Assembly (NCBI RefSeq): GCF_007827975.1
Contig: NZ_VITT01000007.1
DNA from: Nitrospirillum viridazoti
Lineage (GTDB): Bacteria; Pseudomonadota; Alphaproteobacteria; Azospirillales; Azospirillaceae
Strand: one strand, 5' to 3'
DNA length: 64,000 bases
Under the pieces are notes generated by a model, which was given only the letters and a program-made list of their open reading frames with translations, was not told the origin of the DNA and searched no databases. The translations under genes and the position numbers were made by a program. Below, one piece after another: positions 25,764 through 34,528 of the stretch. Position 1 is the stretch's first letter. Each line of letters opens with the position of its first letter.

Positions 25764-26259
25764 GGTCGTCTTCCTCACTTGGGGTTGAAGTGCCAGTCGG
25801 ACTGAAGATCAGGGCCGCCATCCGGGCCCCGTGGATCCACCCTGGGAACGCCTGTTCCAGTATGGGCGGGCCATTTCCCAAGAGTTGACCCGTCAATAGC
25901 CAGTCAATGTTCGGCACGCCTTATGGCGGGAATGTGGCGTGTTTAGGTGGATCATGCGGCAATTATCACCGGATAATGAAGTAGGCGATTGGAAAAGAAA
26001 GACATTATTTATTTCGTCATCACCACGATGGCCACACCCCGCTTCCGTACGACCAACTGCCTATGCCATCTCTTTTACTTACGCGCCAGCCCGGCAGTAC
26101 GGGATACATCCGGGCGCTTAGGCATTACGACCCATGTTATGTAGGCCCCTTTTCTTTGGCGATTAGACGGTTTTCATGCCGACGAGGTTTTAAAAACATG
26201 TTTTGGTCACAATGAATTTCCATCATCCGTACGCCTTCGAATTCTGGAGAGAGGCCGCT
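25764..26259. other. Divergent intergenic region, 496 bp, AT-rich at 25930-26230
   Basis: Control region for the CsbD gene (minus) and the DUF3309 gene (plus). I searched by eye for the alphaproteobacterial EcfG-type general-stress promoter GGAAC-N16/17-CGTT and did not find a clear copy. No coding sequence is supported. Confidence 0.5.
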
Positions 26260-26418
26260 ATGAACCTTGGAACCATCATCCTGATCATTCTAATACTGTT
26301 CCTGATCGGCGCCTTGCCCACCTGGCCGCACAGCGTCAACTGGGGCTATTACCCGGCCGGCGGCCTGGGCACGCTGATCGTCATCGTGCTTGTCCTCATC
26401 CTGATCGGCCGGTTGTAG
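26260..26418 (+). CDS. DUF3309-family small hydrophobic protein
   Basis: A 52-residue protein: helix TIILIILILFLIGALPTW, a conserved middle HSVNWGYYPAGGLG, and a second helix LIVIVLVLILIGRL. This matches the DUF3309 plan exactly. GGAGAGAGG lies 5-12 nt before the ATG. Members are common next to CsbD and other stress genes; function unknown. A 13-bp hairpin follows the stop by 23 nt. Confidence 0.85.
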   Translation: MNLGTIILIILILFLIGALPTWPHSVNWGYYPAGGLGTLIVIVLVLILIGRL

Positions 26419-26441
26419 GACGGCCTGTCCAGACGGGCTTC

Positions 26442-26475
26442 AACGGCCCCGGCGTTTTCCCGCGCCGGGGCCGTT
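26442..26475 (+). terminator. Strong hairpin after the DUF3309 gene
   Basis: AACGGCCCCGGCG (26442-26454) pairs perfectly with 26463-26475; loop of 8 nt. No T-run beyond the stem, so termination is probable rather than certain. Confidence 0.6.
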
Positions 26476-26723
26476 CGCGTATCCCCGGCCCGGATCGGGC
26501 GCCCACAACTGACGGACGAGTAGCCTTATTGATTTCACCCAGCGGCCCCGATTGGGGATAGAATTGGCCCGGGGTCGGAACTACCCCCTATTTCCCGTCG
26601 ATTTCGCGGGATTTGGTTGCTTGATTGATAGGAATGGCGTCGCCGACCATGGCGCGGCCGTCCCATGGCCCCGCCCCCTTCCCACAGGGGGACGACGGCG
26701 GCGCTTCCGAGCGGGGGAGATGC

Positions 26724-29700
26724 ATGCGGTTCGGCTTGCGGCACCGTCTGCTGTTGTTTCTGCTGTTGTCGGTCCTGCCTTTCATCCTCCTGCTCGCTTG
26801 GGACATTCAGCAGCGCCGGGATGAAGCGGTGGCGGGCGTGCAGGCCACCGCCCTGTCCTTCGCCCGGTTGGCGGCCAACAGCCAGCAGCGCCTGTTGGAA
26901 CAGGTCCGCGACCTGATGGCCAGCTTCGCCACGCATTCCGCCCGGCTGCCGCCCGATGCCTGCAACGACGACGCCGCCATTATGAAGGATGCCCAGCCCT
27001 GGCTGGCCAACATCCACGTCGCCACCCGCGACGGCCAACTCGTCTGCTCCTCCCTGCCCAAGCCCTGGCCCAGCTACGCCGACCGCGCCTTCCTGCAGGA
27101 AGCAGTGCGCAGCGGCAGGCCCACCGTCAGCGGCTTCTTGATGGGGCGGGCCGCCGCCAAGCCCATTGTCGGCATGGCCTATCCCATCCTGCGGCCCGGC
27201 GGCGACGTGGACCGGCTGGTGGTGGCCGGCATCAACCTCGACTGGGTGGAACACAACAGCAAGGTCATCCTTGAGGACGACATGACCTTCCTGATGGTGG
27301 ACAAGGAAGGCACCGTGATGGCCCGCCTGCCCGCCATGCCGGAGGCCATCGGCAAGAAGATGGCGGACACACCCACCATCCGGTTCGCCCTGCAGCGGGA
27401 TCAGGGGAGCGGCAGCGCTATTGGCCTGGACGGCCGGGAGAAGTTGTTCGGTAGCGCCGTCCTGCCCGCCACCGGCATGCGGGTGATCATTGCCTTCGAC
27501 CGGGCCGCCGTGTTGTCCAAGGTGGACCGGGATTCAAAGCGCATCACCCTGCTGGCCCTCGCCGTGACCCTGGCAACCATGAGCCTGGCCTGGGCGACGC
27601 TGAGCGGCACGGTGCTGCGCTGGCTGGCGGCCCTGCAGCAGGCCGTGGACCGCCTGGGCGCCGGCGACAAGACCACCCGCGCCCACTTGCCCTCCGGCGC
27701 CGGGGAACTGGAACAACTGGCGAACGCCTTCAACGTCATGGCCGAGGCCATCACCTGGCAGGACCGGGAACTGAAGGCGCGGGAAGCCCGCTTCCGCGAC
27801 CTGACCGAGATTTCCAGCGACTGGTTCTGGGAAACGGACGGAACCGGGCGCATCTCCGCCATGTCGCAGGGCATCACCACCATAGGCCTGGATCCCGCGG
27901 ACATGCTGGGGCGCACCCGGCGGGAACTGACGGCCAACCCCACCGATCCCTCCATCACCCGGTATGAGGCCTTCCTGGCCGCGCGCCAGCCTTTCCGAGA
28001 GCTGACCTACGCCGCACTGGACCACCAGGGCAACACGCACTTCATCGCCATCAGTGGCATCCCCCGCTTTGGTGAAGACGGCACGTTCCTGGGCTTCCGG
28101 GGCTCCGGCCGCGACCGCACCGCCGAGGTCAAGGCGACCCATGCCCTGGCCGCCAAGGTGGCGGAACTGGAAAGCGCGCGCATCGACCTGCAGGCGCAGC
28201 GCACCCTCCTGGACAGCGTCATGAACAGCTCGCTGGACAGCATCCTTGCCCTGGCGGTGGTGCGCGATCCGAAGACCGGCGCCGTCATCGACTTCCGCTT
28301 CGCGCTGGTGAACCGGGCGGCGGAACATTTGATCGGGCAGCCGGCCGCCTATCTGGTCGGCAAGCGCCTGCGGGAGGAATTGCCCGGCCCCCTGGGGGGT
28401 GGCCTGTTCGAGCGCTACGCCCGCATCGTCAGCCAGAACGTCACCGAGACGTTCGAGCATCTGAACCGCCAGGAGAGCGGACCGGACGACGAAGGCATCT
28501 GGCTGCGGGTCTCCGCCGTCCCCTGGGAAAGGGGCCTGGCCGTCACCCTGTCCGACATCACGGCGGAGAAGACGCGCGCCGCCGCGCTGGCTGAAAGCGA
28601 GCAGCGCTTCCGCCTCCTGGCCGACAACGCCACCGACATCGTGGCCATGCACGCCCTCGACGGCCGCTGCCTGTACATGTCGCCTTCGGTGGAACGGGTC
28701 CTGGGCTGGCGGCTGGACCAGGTGATGGGTCGGCGCACGGTGGAGTTCACGGAGCCGGCGGACATCCCCATCCTGGCCGACGCGCAGCGCCGCCTGATCG
28801 CCGCCCCGAATGGCGAGCCCGTCACCTACCAGTTCCGGGTCGTCAGGGCCGATGGCTCCACCGTGTGGCTGGAGACGGTGGCCCGCCTGATCGTCGACCC
28901 GGTGGAGGGGCCGCGCTTCGTCGCCTCCTCCCGCGACGTGACGGAACGGCGACGCCACCTGGAGACGATGACCGAGGTCAACAGCCGGCTGGAGGCGCAG
29001 GCCAGCGAACTGGTGGCCCTGGCCGACGACCTGGAACGGTCCCGCCACGTGGCAGAGGCGGCCAACCAAGCCAAGTCGGAATTCCTGGCCAACATGAGCC
29101 ACGAAATCCGCACGCCCATGAACGGCGTCATGGGCATGACCCAGATCCTGCTGGAAACCGACCTGACCTATGACCAGCGCACCTACGCCGAGACCATCTA
29201 TGACAGCGCCGAGGCGTTGCTGAACATCATCAACAACATCCTGGACATCTCGAAGCTGGAGGCCGGCAAGGTCGAGCTGGAGATGCTGGAGTTCGACGTA
29301 GGCGACGTGGTGGATGGCGTGGTCGCCATCCTGGCCACACGGGCGCAAGAGAAGAAACTGGACCTGACCGGCCTGGTCGACGCCAAGGCCGCCGGCATCT
29401 ATCGCGGCGATCCCACCCGCCTGCGCCAAATCCTGCTGAACCTGGCGGGGAACGCCGTGAAGTTCACGGCCGCAGGCCAGGTGGGCATCAAGGTCACGTC
29501 GGTGGCGGCCAAGGGCGCCGACAAGAAAAGCCGCCTGCTGGAATTCTCCGTCACCGACACCGGCCCGGGCATGACGGAAGACCAGCAGGCCCGCCTGTTC
29601 CAGAAGTTCACCCAAGCCGACACCTCCATCAACCGCAAGTTCGGCGGTACCGGCCTGGGCCTGGCCATTTCCCACCAGCTGGTGCGCCTGATGGGCGGCG

Positions 29701-31112
29701 ATATCGTCGTGACCAGCAGCCCGGGCCAGGGCGCCACTTTCAGCTTCACCATCCCGCTGGAGGTCGTGTCGGCCAAAGGCCGCAGCGGTCGCGCGCCTGT
29801 GCTGAAAGGCCGGACCGCCCTGGTGGTCGATGACCTGCCCCTGAACCTGGCGGTGATGGAAAGCCACCTGAACCGGCTGGGCATCGACTGCGTCACGACC
29901 TCGGGCGGCAACGCGGCCCTGCGCCAGCTGGAGCTGGCCGCCCAGGCGGGCCGCGCCTTCGACGTCATCTTCGTCGACCAGGCCATGCCCATCATGGACG
30001 GCCTGGCCTTCGCCGCCCAGATCCGTCAGGACCCGGCCTACGCCGGGGTGAAGATAGTGCTGGTCACCTCCGTCGGTGGCGAACTGGGGGAGATGAAGGG
30101 CCTGTTCGACGGCGTGCTGACCAAACCCGTGCGGCTGGCCACGCTGAAGGATTTGCTGACCCGCCTGATGCAGCAGAAGGCCCCCGCCAGCCGCAGCCGC
30201 GCCGGCCGCCCGGGCGCGGTCGCCCGTGGCAGGACACGGGCGACTGCCACGGCGGGGCGCAAGGCACAGCCTGCCGCCCCCCATCCCGGTGAAGGGCACA
30301 CCATCCTGCTGGTCGACGACAATGAGACCAACCGCGCCATCGCGCGCATCATGCTGGAACGGGAAGGCTATGCGGTCGACGACGCCATGGACGGAGAGCA
30401 GGCCGTGGGCCGCTGCACCGACCGGGCCTACGACCTGATCCTGATGGATGTGCAGATGCCGGTGATGGACGGCGTGGCCGCCACCCGCGCCATTCGCGCC
30501 GGCGGGCCCTGCGCCCAGACGCCCATCATCGCCATGACGGCCAACGCCATGGTGGGCATGCGTGAGGAATACCTGGCGGCGGGCATGAACGATTATGTGT
30601 CCAAGCCCTTCGATCAAGAGCAGTTCCTGCGCAAGGTGGAACATTGGGCGGGACAGCCGGCCGCGCCCCCGCCTGAAGCCACTGGCCTCGCCACGGCAGG
30701 CCCGCCGGAACCGGCGGAGCGGCTGGAGGCCGCCTTCGATCCCGGCGTGCTGTCCGGCTTGGGCGCTGCGGTGCCCGCCGCCGCCTTTCAGAGCCTGGTG
30801 CGCGGCTTCGCCGATAATGGAATGGCCCGCATCGACCGCCTGCGGGCCCTGGATCCCCGCACCGACCTTGGCGCCATCCAGGGCGAGGCGCACGACCTGG
30901 TTTCCACCGCCGGCAACGTCGGCCTGCGCCGGCTGCAGCGCCTGGGCCGCGACCTGCACCAGGCCTGCATGGATGGCGACCCGACCGGCGCTCGGACGGT
31001 CCTGGACTGCATCGTGCGCGAGGGGCCCCCGGCCTGGGCCGCCCTGCGCCGACGTTTCGTCGGCGACGATCGCCCCGCCCTGGAATCCAGCGCCAACGGT
31101 ACGGACGATTGA
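26724..31112 (+). CDS. Large hybrid sensor histidine kinase with PAS domains, two receivers and an Hpt domain
   Basis: A membrane-bound phosphorelay protein of 1462 residues. ATG 26724 is chosen because GGGGGAG is 6 nt upstream and the first membrane helix (LLLFLLLSVLPFILLLAW) follows at once. Order: helix 1, CACHE-like periplasmic sensor (to about residue 260), helix 2, HAMP, three PAS/PAC units (DLTEISSDWFWETD, MNSSLDSILAL, RLLADNATDIVAMH), and HisKA with phospho-acceptor His793 in ANMSHEIRTPMNG. HATPase (NLAGNAVKF, DTGPGM, GGTGLGLAI) comes next. Receiver 1 has acceptor Asp1085 in FVDQAMPIMDG and receiver 2 Asp1242 in LMDVQMPVMDG; the Hpt His1390 is in EAHDLVSTAGNVG. All phosphotransfer residues are present. 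The signal and final target are unknown; a TetR gene follows. Confidence 0.92.
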   Translation: MRFGLRHRLLLFLLLSVLPFILLLAWDIQQRRDEAVAGVQATALSFARLAANSQQRLLEQVRDLMASFATHSARLPPDACNDDAAIMKDAQPWLANIHVATRDGQLVCSSLPKPWPSYADRAFLQEAVRSGRPTVSGFLMGRAAAKPIVGMAYPILRPGGDVDRLVVAGINLDWVEHNSKVILEDDMTFLMVDKEGTVMARLPAMPEAIGKKMADTPTIRFALQRDQGSGSAIGLDGREKLFGSAVLPATGMRVIIAFDRAAVLSKVDRDSKRITLLALAVTLATMSLAWATLSGTVLRWLAALQQAVDRLGAGDKTTRAHLPSGAGELEQLANAFNVMAEAITWQDRELKAREARFRDLTEISSDWFWETDGTGRISAMSQGITTIGLDPADMLGRTRRELTANPTDPSITRYEAFLAARQPFRELTYAALDHQGNTHFIAISGIPRFGEDGTFLGFRGSGRDRTAEVKATHALAAKVAELESARIDLQAQRTLLDSVMNSSLDSILALAVVRDPKTGAVIDFRFALVNRAAEHLIGQPAAYLVGKRLREELPGPLGGGLFERYARIVSQNVTETFEHLNRQESGPDDEGIWLRVSAVPWERGLAVTLSDITAEKTRAAALAESEQRFRLLADNATDIVAMHALDGRCLYMSPSVERVLGWRLDQVMGRRTVEFTEPADIPILADAQRRLIAAPNGEPVTYQFRVVRADGSTVWLETVARLIVDPVEGPRFVASSRDVTERRRHLETMTEVNSRLEAQASELVALADDLERSRHVAEAANQAKSEFLANMSHEIRTPMNGVMGMTQILLETDLTYDQRTYAETIYDSAEALLNIINNILDISKLEAGKVELEMLEFDVGDVVDGVVAILATRAQEKKLDLTGLVDAKAAGIYRGDPTRLRQILLNLAGNAVKFTAAGQVGIKVTSVAAKGADKKSRLLEFSVTDTGPGMTEDQQARLFQKFTQADTSINRKFGGTGLGLAISHQLVRLMGGDIVVTSSPGQGATFSFTIPLEVVSAKGRSGRAPVLKGRTALVVDDLPLNLAVMESHLNRLGIDCVTTSGGNAALRQLELAAQAGRAFDVIFVDQAMPIMDGLAFAAQIRQDPAYAGVKIVLVTSVGGELGEMKGLFDGVLTKPVRLATLKDLLTRLMQQKAPASRSRAGRPGAVARGRTRATATAGRKAQPAAPHPGEGHTILLVDDNETNRAIARIMLEREGYAVDDAMDGEQAVGRCTDRAYDLILMDVQMPVMDGVAATRAIRAGGPCAQTPIIAMTANAMVGMREEYLAAGMNDYVSKPFDQEQFLRKVEHWAGQPAAPPPEATGLATAGPPEPAERLEAAFDPGVLSGLGAAVPAAAFQSLVRGFADNGMARIDRLRALDPRTDLGAIQGEAHDLVSTAGNVGLRRLQRLGRDLHQACMDGDPTGARTVLDCIVREGPPAWAALRRRFVGDDRPALESSANGTDD

Positions 31113-31414
31113 ACCATCGCCCAAGTCTGCGACCGAGCTGGCCTATGGCGAAGGCAGAAGCGGGCGATGACACCGGTTCCCTGTTCGGCCGCAAATAATA
31201 TGACCCATTGTTGCCCACCAGCATCTTGTTTGTTGCGGTCCGGTGCGATAAGAGGGGCTGGACAAGACGCCGCGCAGCCAAGCCAGGGAGTGGTTGCCGT
31301 CACCCGAAACGCCGTCATTCCAAGCGCTTCCGCACCCTTTTCGGGGCGTTTGGAAACCGTCGCCCGGGCTGGACCGTCTTCCGAATTCCCATGCCGTGAG
31401 AGCGCAGACGCCCA
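31113..31414. other. Intergenic region, 302 bp
   Basis: Between the kinase and the TetR gene, both on the plus strand. It presumably carries the TetR promoter. I see no clear terminator or operator dyad. Confidence 0.4.
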
Positions 31415-32101
31415 ATGACCGCCACCGCCCTCGCCACCACTCCTGACCCCGGCCAGCCCCCCCGGCAGCGTTCCGTCCGTGGCCGTCCGCGCTGTGACAA
31501 GTCGCGCCAGGCCATCCTCAGCAGCGCCTATGATTTGCTGGTGCAAGCGGGCTTGGCTGGCTTCACCATCGAGGCGGTGGCCGCCCGGTCCGGCTGCGCC
31601 AAAACCACCATTTATCGCTGGTGGCCCACCAAAGGCGCGCTGGCCGTCGCCTCGCTGCTGGAGATGGTGGAGGTGGCGGCCCCCATACGCGCCACCGGTT
31701 CCGCCCGCCGCGATCTGGAAAGCCTGCTGGAGGTCATGGCCGGAACCATGGCGGGCCCCATGGGCCGGGTCATCGCCAGCATCATCGTGGAAGGGCAAAG
31801 CAATCCGGAAGTGCTGGAGACCTACTGCACCCAGGTGCTGCAGCCCCGCCGGGAACGCATCCGCGAGATTGTGCGCACGGGCATGCGCTCCGGTGAGTTG
31901 CCAACCGACCTGGACGAGGCGGTAGTGGTGGAACTGCTGTACAACACCCTTTACAGCCGCCTGCTGATCCGCCACCAGCCGCTGGACGAACCCGGCTGGA
32001 CCCAGCGCCTGGTGGGTGCCGTGCTGGGCCCGGCGAACGCCGCCGCCCAGTCAGTGACCAAACCCCTGCGCATCCATAGCGACGCGCTGTACCCGGCTTA
32101 G
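31415..32101 (+). CDS. TetR/AcrR-family transcriptional regulator
   Basis: A 228-residue repressor-type protein. After a 20-residue Pro-rich lead the TetR HTH is clear: SRQAILSSAYDLLVQAGLAGFTIEAVAARSGCAKTTIYRWWPTKGAL. The C-terminal ligand domain contains QVLQPRRERIREIVRTGMRSGELP and LLYNTLYSRLLI, as in TetR members with the TetR_C_11/16-type domain. No divergent efflux gene is adjacent, so the target is not evident. It converges on a diguanylate cyclase gene. Confidence 0.9.
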   Translation: MTATALATTPDPGQPPRQRSVRGRPRCDKSRQAILSSAYDLLVQAGLAGFTIEAVAARSGCAKTTIYRWWPTKGALAVASLLEMVEVAAPIRATGSARRDLESLLEVMAGTMAGPMGRVIASIIVEGQSNPEVLETYCTQVLQPRRERIREIVRTGMRSGELPTDLDEAVVVELLYNTLYSRLLIRHQPLDEPGWTQRLVGAVLGPANAAAQSVTKPLRIHSDALYPA

Positions 32102-32164
32102 AGTGCGATCGCTTCAGATGTCCTCATCCGAGGTGACCGCACGATTGAACAAAAACTCAAAAAC

Positions 32165-33277
32165 CTATGCCGCCACCGACACGCGGTTGCGGCCGGCGTT
32201 CTTGGCGGCGTAGAGGGCCTGGTCGGCACGACCCAGCAGGGTGTCCACGCTTTGGTCGTTGGCGGACAGGGTGGTGACGCCCAGGCTGCAGGTCAGGGTC
32301 ACGGACACGTCCGGCGCCAGGGGGATGGGCGCAGCGGCCACGGCGCAGCGCAGGCGTTCGGCCACCCGCTCCGCCTCCGGCCGGTCGGTCTGCGGCAGCA
32401 GGATCACGAATTCCTCCCCGCCGAAGCGGCCGATGACGTCGGTGTCGCGGATGGCCCCCTGGCAGAGGTCGACAACGGCGCGGATGGCCTGGTCGCCGGC
32501 CTGGTGGCCCCAGGTGTCGTTGATGCGCTTGAAATGGTCGATATCCAGCATCAGCACCGACAGCGGCCCGCCATAGCGCCGGGCCCGCGCCATCTCGCGC
32601 GCCGCCGTGTCGGTGATGAATCGCCGCGTGCCGGCCCCCGTCAGGCTGTCGGTGATGGCAACCAGCCGCAGCAGCCGCTGACTTTCATAGCTGGTGTAGT
32701 TGATCTGCTCGAACGCAAAGAGCACGCAGATGAACATGGCGCCCACCGGGCCCAGCAGCAGCGGGTACTTCACATATTCGAAGTCATGAGCGAAGCCCGC
32801 GGCCCCCGCCGCCGGCGGCAGGGAAATAATCAGCACCATGAAGGCGGCGCCGGTGGTGAAGGGCACGTACTGCATCACCAGCAGCGGCAGGAAGGTGAAG
32901 AACAGGAAACCGGAGAATTGGGCCTGCATGCCGTGATCCAGGCGGTTCAGCACCTCGATGAACAGCATCTGGCACGTGAAGGCGCCGATGAAGGCATAGG
33001 CCGTGGTCAGGCGGCGCGGCACCCGGAAATGCAGCAGCAGGGCGTGCAGCACGATGATGACGGACATCACCAGCCGCAGGCCAATGGTGCGCCGCGCCCC
33101 TTCGGCGTCGATCACATAGTCCCATCCCCACAGGCCACTGACGGTGATGGAGGTCGCCACCGTCATGATGGTGCTGAACAGCCGATGGTGATCGAACTTG
33201 TAGTCGACATAGGCCCGGTCCGGCCAGACGACCTGTTTGATATGGTGGCCCACCGGGTCCGTTCCCTGTCTTCCCAT
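32165..33277 (-). CDS. Membrane-bound diguanylate cyclase (GGDEF)
   Basis: Makes cyclic di-GMP from two GTP. About 370 residues from ATG 33277 (MGRQGTDPVGHHIKQVV); the open frame extends further upstream but that part is Arg/Pro-rich and unlikely. Five or six hydrophobic helices form an N-terminal MASE-like sensor. The GGDEF domain has DSLTGAGTRRF, LDIDHFKRINDTWGH and the active-site loop RFGGEEFVILLP. An intact allosteric I-site, RDTD, lies exactly five residues before GGEEF, so product inhibition is expected. No EAL partner domain is present. Confidence 0.92.
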   Translation of the reverse strand: MGRQGTDPVGHHIKQVVWPDRAYVDYKFDHHRLFSTIMTVATSITVSGLWGWDYVIDAEGARRTIGLRLVMSVIIVLHALLLHFRVPRRLTTAYAFIGAFTCQMLFIEVLNRLDHGMQAQFSGFLFFTFLPLLVMQYVPFTTGAAFMVLIISLPPAAGAAGFAHDFEYVKYPLLLGPVGAMFICVLFAFEQINYTSYESQRLLRLVAITDSLTGAGTRRFITDTAAREMARARRYGGPLSVLMLDIDHFKRINDTWGHQAGDQAIRAVVDLCQGAIRDTDVIGRFGGEEFVILLPQTDRPEAERVAERLRCAVAAAPIPLAPDVSVTLTCSLGVTTLSANDQSVDTLLGRADQALYAAKNAGRNRVSVAA

Positions 33278-33509
33278 CCCGGCGCGACACGAGCCGGATG
33301 GACTTATCCTGGGCAGCTTATACCGCCCCGGTCCATCTCGACTACGGCAGTATTTGATGGTCACGCCGCCGCGATGCCGCAGGATAAGGCTAGTCCCGGC
33401 AGGATAGACAACCCCATCCTGACCTTGTAGCCGAATTTAAACTGGCACTGCCTTTGGCCCCACCCCTCAGGTAATTTAATACCGTCTTTGGGAAATACTA
33501 TTTCCTGCC

Positions 33510-33839
33510 CTAGACCTTACGCGCAGGCTTGGTCGGCTTGGTTTCCACCTGCCCGTAAGCCTTGGCCGCCGCCTCAGGCTTCTTCATTTCTTCCATCAGT
33601 TTCATGGCGAAGCGGCCGCCATCGTGGCGGGACTGCAGGAAGGTCATCACCACGTCGCGCGCGGCCTGGCGGTCGAAGGGGACGTCGGGGGATTCCTCGG
33701 CCGGAGGGGGGCCGGCGGGGGCCGACCGCGCCGTCTGCATGCGCTCCGCCGCCGCCGCCGCCTTTTCCAGGACGTCCGGGTCTATCCGCCGCCGGATGGC
33801 GCGGATCTGGCGCAGCAGTTCGTCACGGGGATCGGCCAT
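33510..33839 (-). CDS. Small hypothetical protein
   Basis: A 109-residue hydrophilic protein with high third-position GC. Helical N-terminus MADPRDELLRQIRAIRRRID, an Ala/Pro-rich linker, a second helical block AARDVVMTFLQSRHDGGRFAMKLMEE, and a basic tail ending KPTKPARKV. No signal peptide, membrane helix or recognised domain. It stands between a diguanylate cyclase and a thioesterase, all on the minus strand. The ribosome site is weak. Probably real; function unknown. Confidence 0.6.
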   Translation of the reverse strand: MADPRDELLRQIRAIRRRIDPDVLEKAAAAAERMQTARSAPAGPPPAEESPDVPFDRQAARDVVMTFLQSRHDGGRFAMKLMEEMKKPEAAAKAYGQVETKPTKPARKV

Positions 33840-33941
33840 GAAACCAGCTCTGACTTCAGCAAATGGGGGCGATGGTAGAGTGCGCGCGCCATGCCCCTGA
33901 TGTCGAGGGAACTTTGGTCCGGGTCCCCGGTTCCCGCCCGC

Positions 33942-34340
33942 TTATTCCTCCACGACCGGCAGGGGGCGGGGGCGGCGATTCTCGTCGATGGCGACGAAGG
34001 TGAAGACCGCCTCGGTCACCTTGTTGGTGTCGTCGGCGTCACGGCTGCGGCGCCAGGCCTCCACCTCGATGCGCATGGAGGTGCGGCCGCGCGACACCAG
34101 CCGGCCGAACAGGCTGACCTCATCCCCCACGAACACCGGGCCCAGGAAGGCGATGGCGTCCACCGCCACCGTGGCGGCGCGCCCCCGCGCCATGCGGGCC
34201 GCCACATTGCCCGCCGCCAAATCCATCTGCGACATCAACCAGCCGCCGAAGATGTCGCCGGCGGGGTTGGTATCGGCCGGCATGGCGATGGTGCGGATGA
34301 CGGGGACCTCGTCGGGCATCTTGGCGTTCTTATCGAGCAT
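33942..34340 (-). CDS. YciA-like acyl-CoA thioesterase
   Basis: Hot-dog-fold enzyme hydrolysing acyl-CoA to free acid and CoA. ATG 34340 has GAGG 7 nt upstream; 132 residues is the family size. The catalytic/fold signature is NPAGDIFGGWLMSQMDLAAGNVA, with the Asp at the helix start, and VDAIAFLGPVFVGDEVSLFG follows as in YciA. It is divergent from a CoA-transferase gene, so both may act on acyl-CoA pools. Substrate range is not readable. Confidence 0.9.
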   Translation of the reverse strand: MLDKNAKMPDEVPVIRTIAMPADTNPAGDIFGGWLMSQMDLAAGNVAARMARGRAATVAVDAIAFLGPVFVGDEVSLFGRLVSRGRTSMRIEVEAWRRSRDADDTNKVTEAVFTFVAIDENRRPRPLPVVEE

Positions 34341-34477
34341 CGGGGGCCTCGGGTTCGGCAGGTAAACAATTGGGATATCAGAGCGTGAAACGGCCCGCAG
34401 GGGAAGCCTGGGCTTAACAACACCGATGCCACCTAGGCGCTGGTCGCGTCCGCCGTGTAAGATCGCCGGCGTGCAGA

Positions 34478-34511
34478 CCAGGCATCCCCGACAGCCAGGC
34501 ATCCCCGACAG
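34478..34511 (+). repeat. Perfect 17-bp tandem direct repeat before the CoA-transferase gene
   Basis: CCAGGCATCCCCGACAG occurs twice back to back (34478-34494, 34495-34511), ending 17 nt before ATG 34529. It could be a regulator site or a replication-slippage product. Confidence 0.85.
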
Positions 34512-34528
34512 AAGGTAGACCTGCGCCC

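Noticed and set aside
27534..31124. A 1196-codon open frame antisense to the large hybrid kinase
   Set aside because: Gly/His/Gln-rich composition with no domain, exactly overlapping a gene with clear kinase motifs. It is a by-product of high third-position GC on the coding strand.
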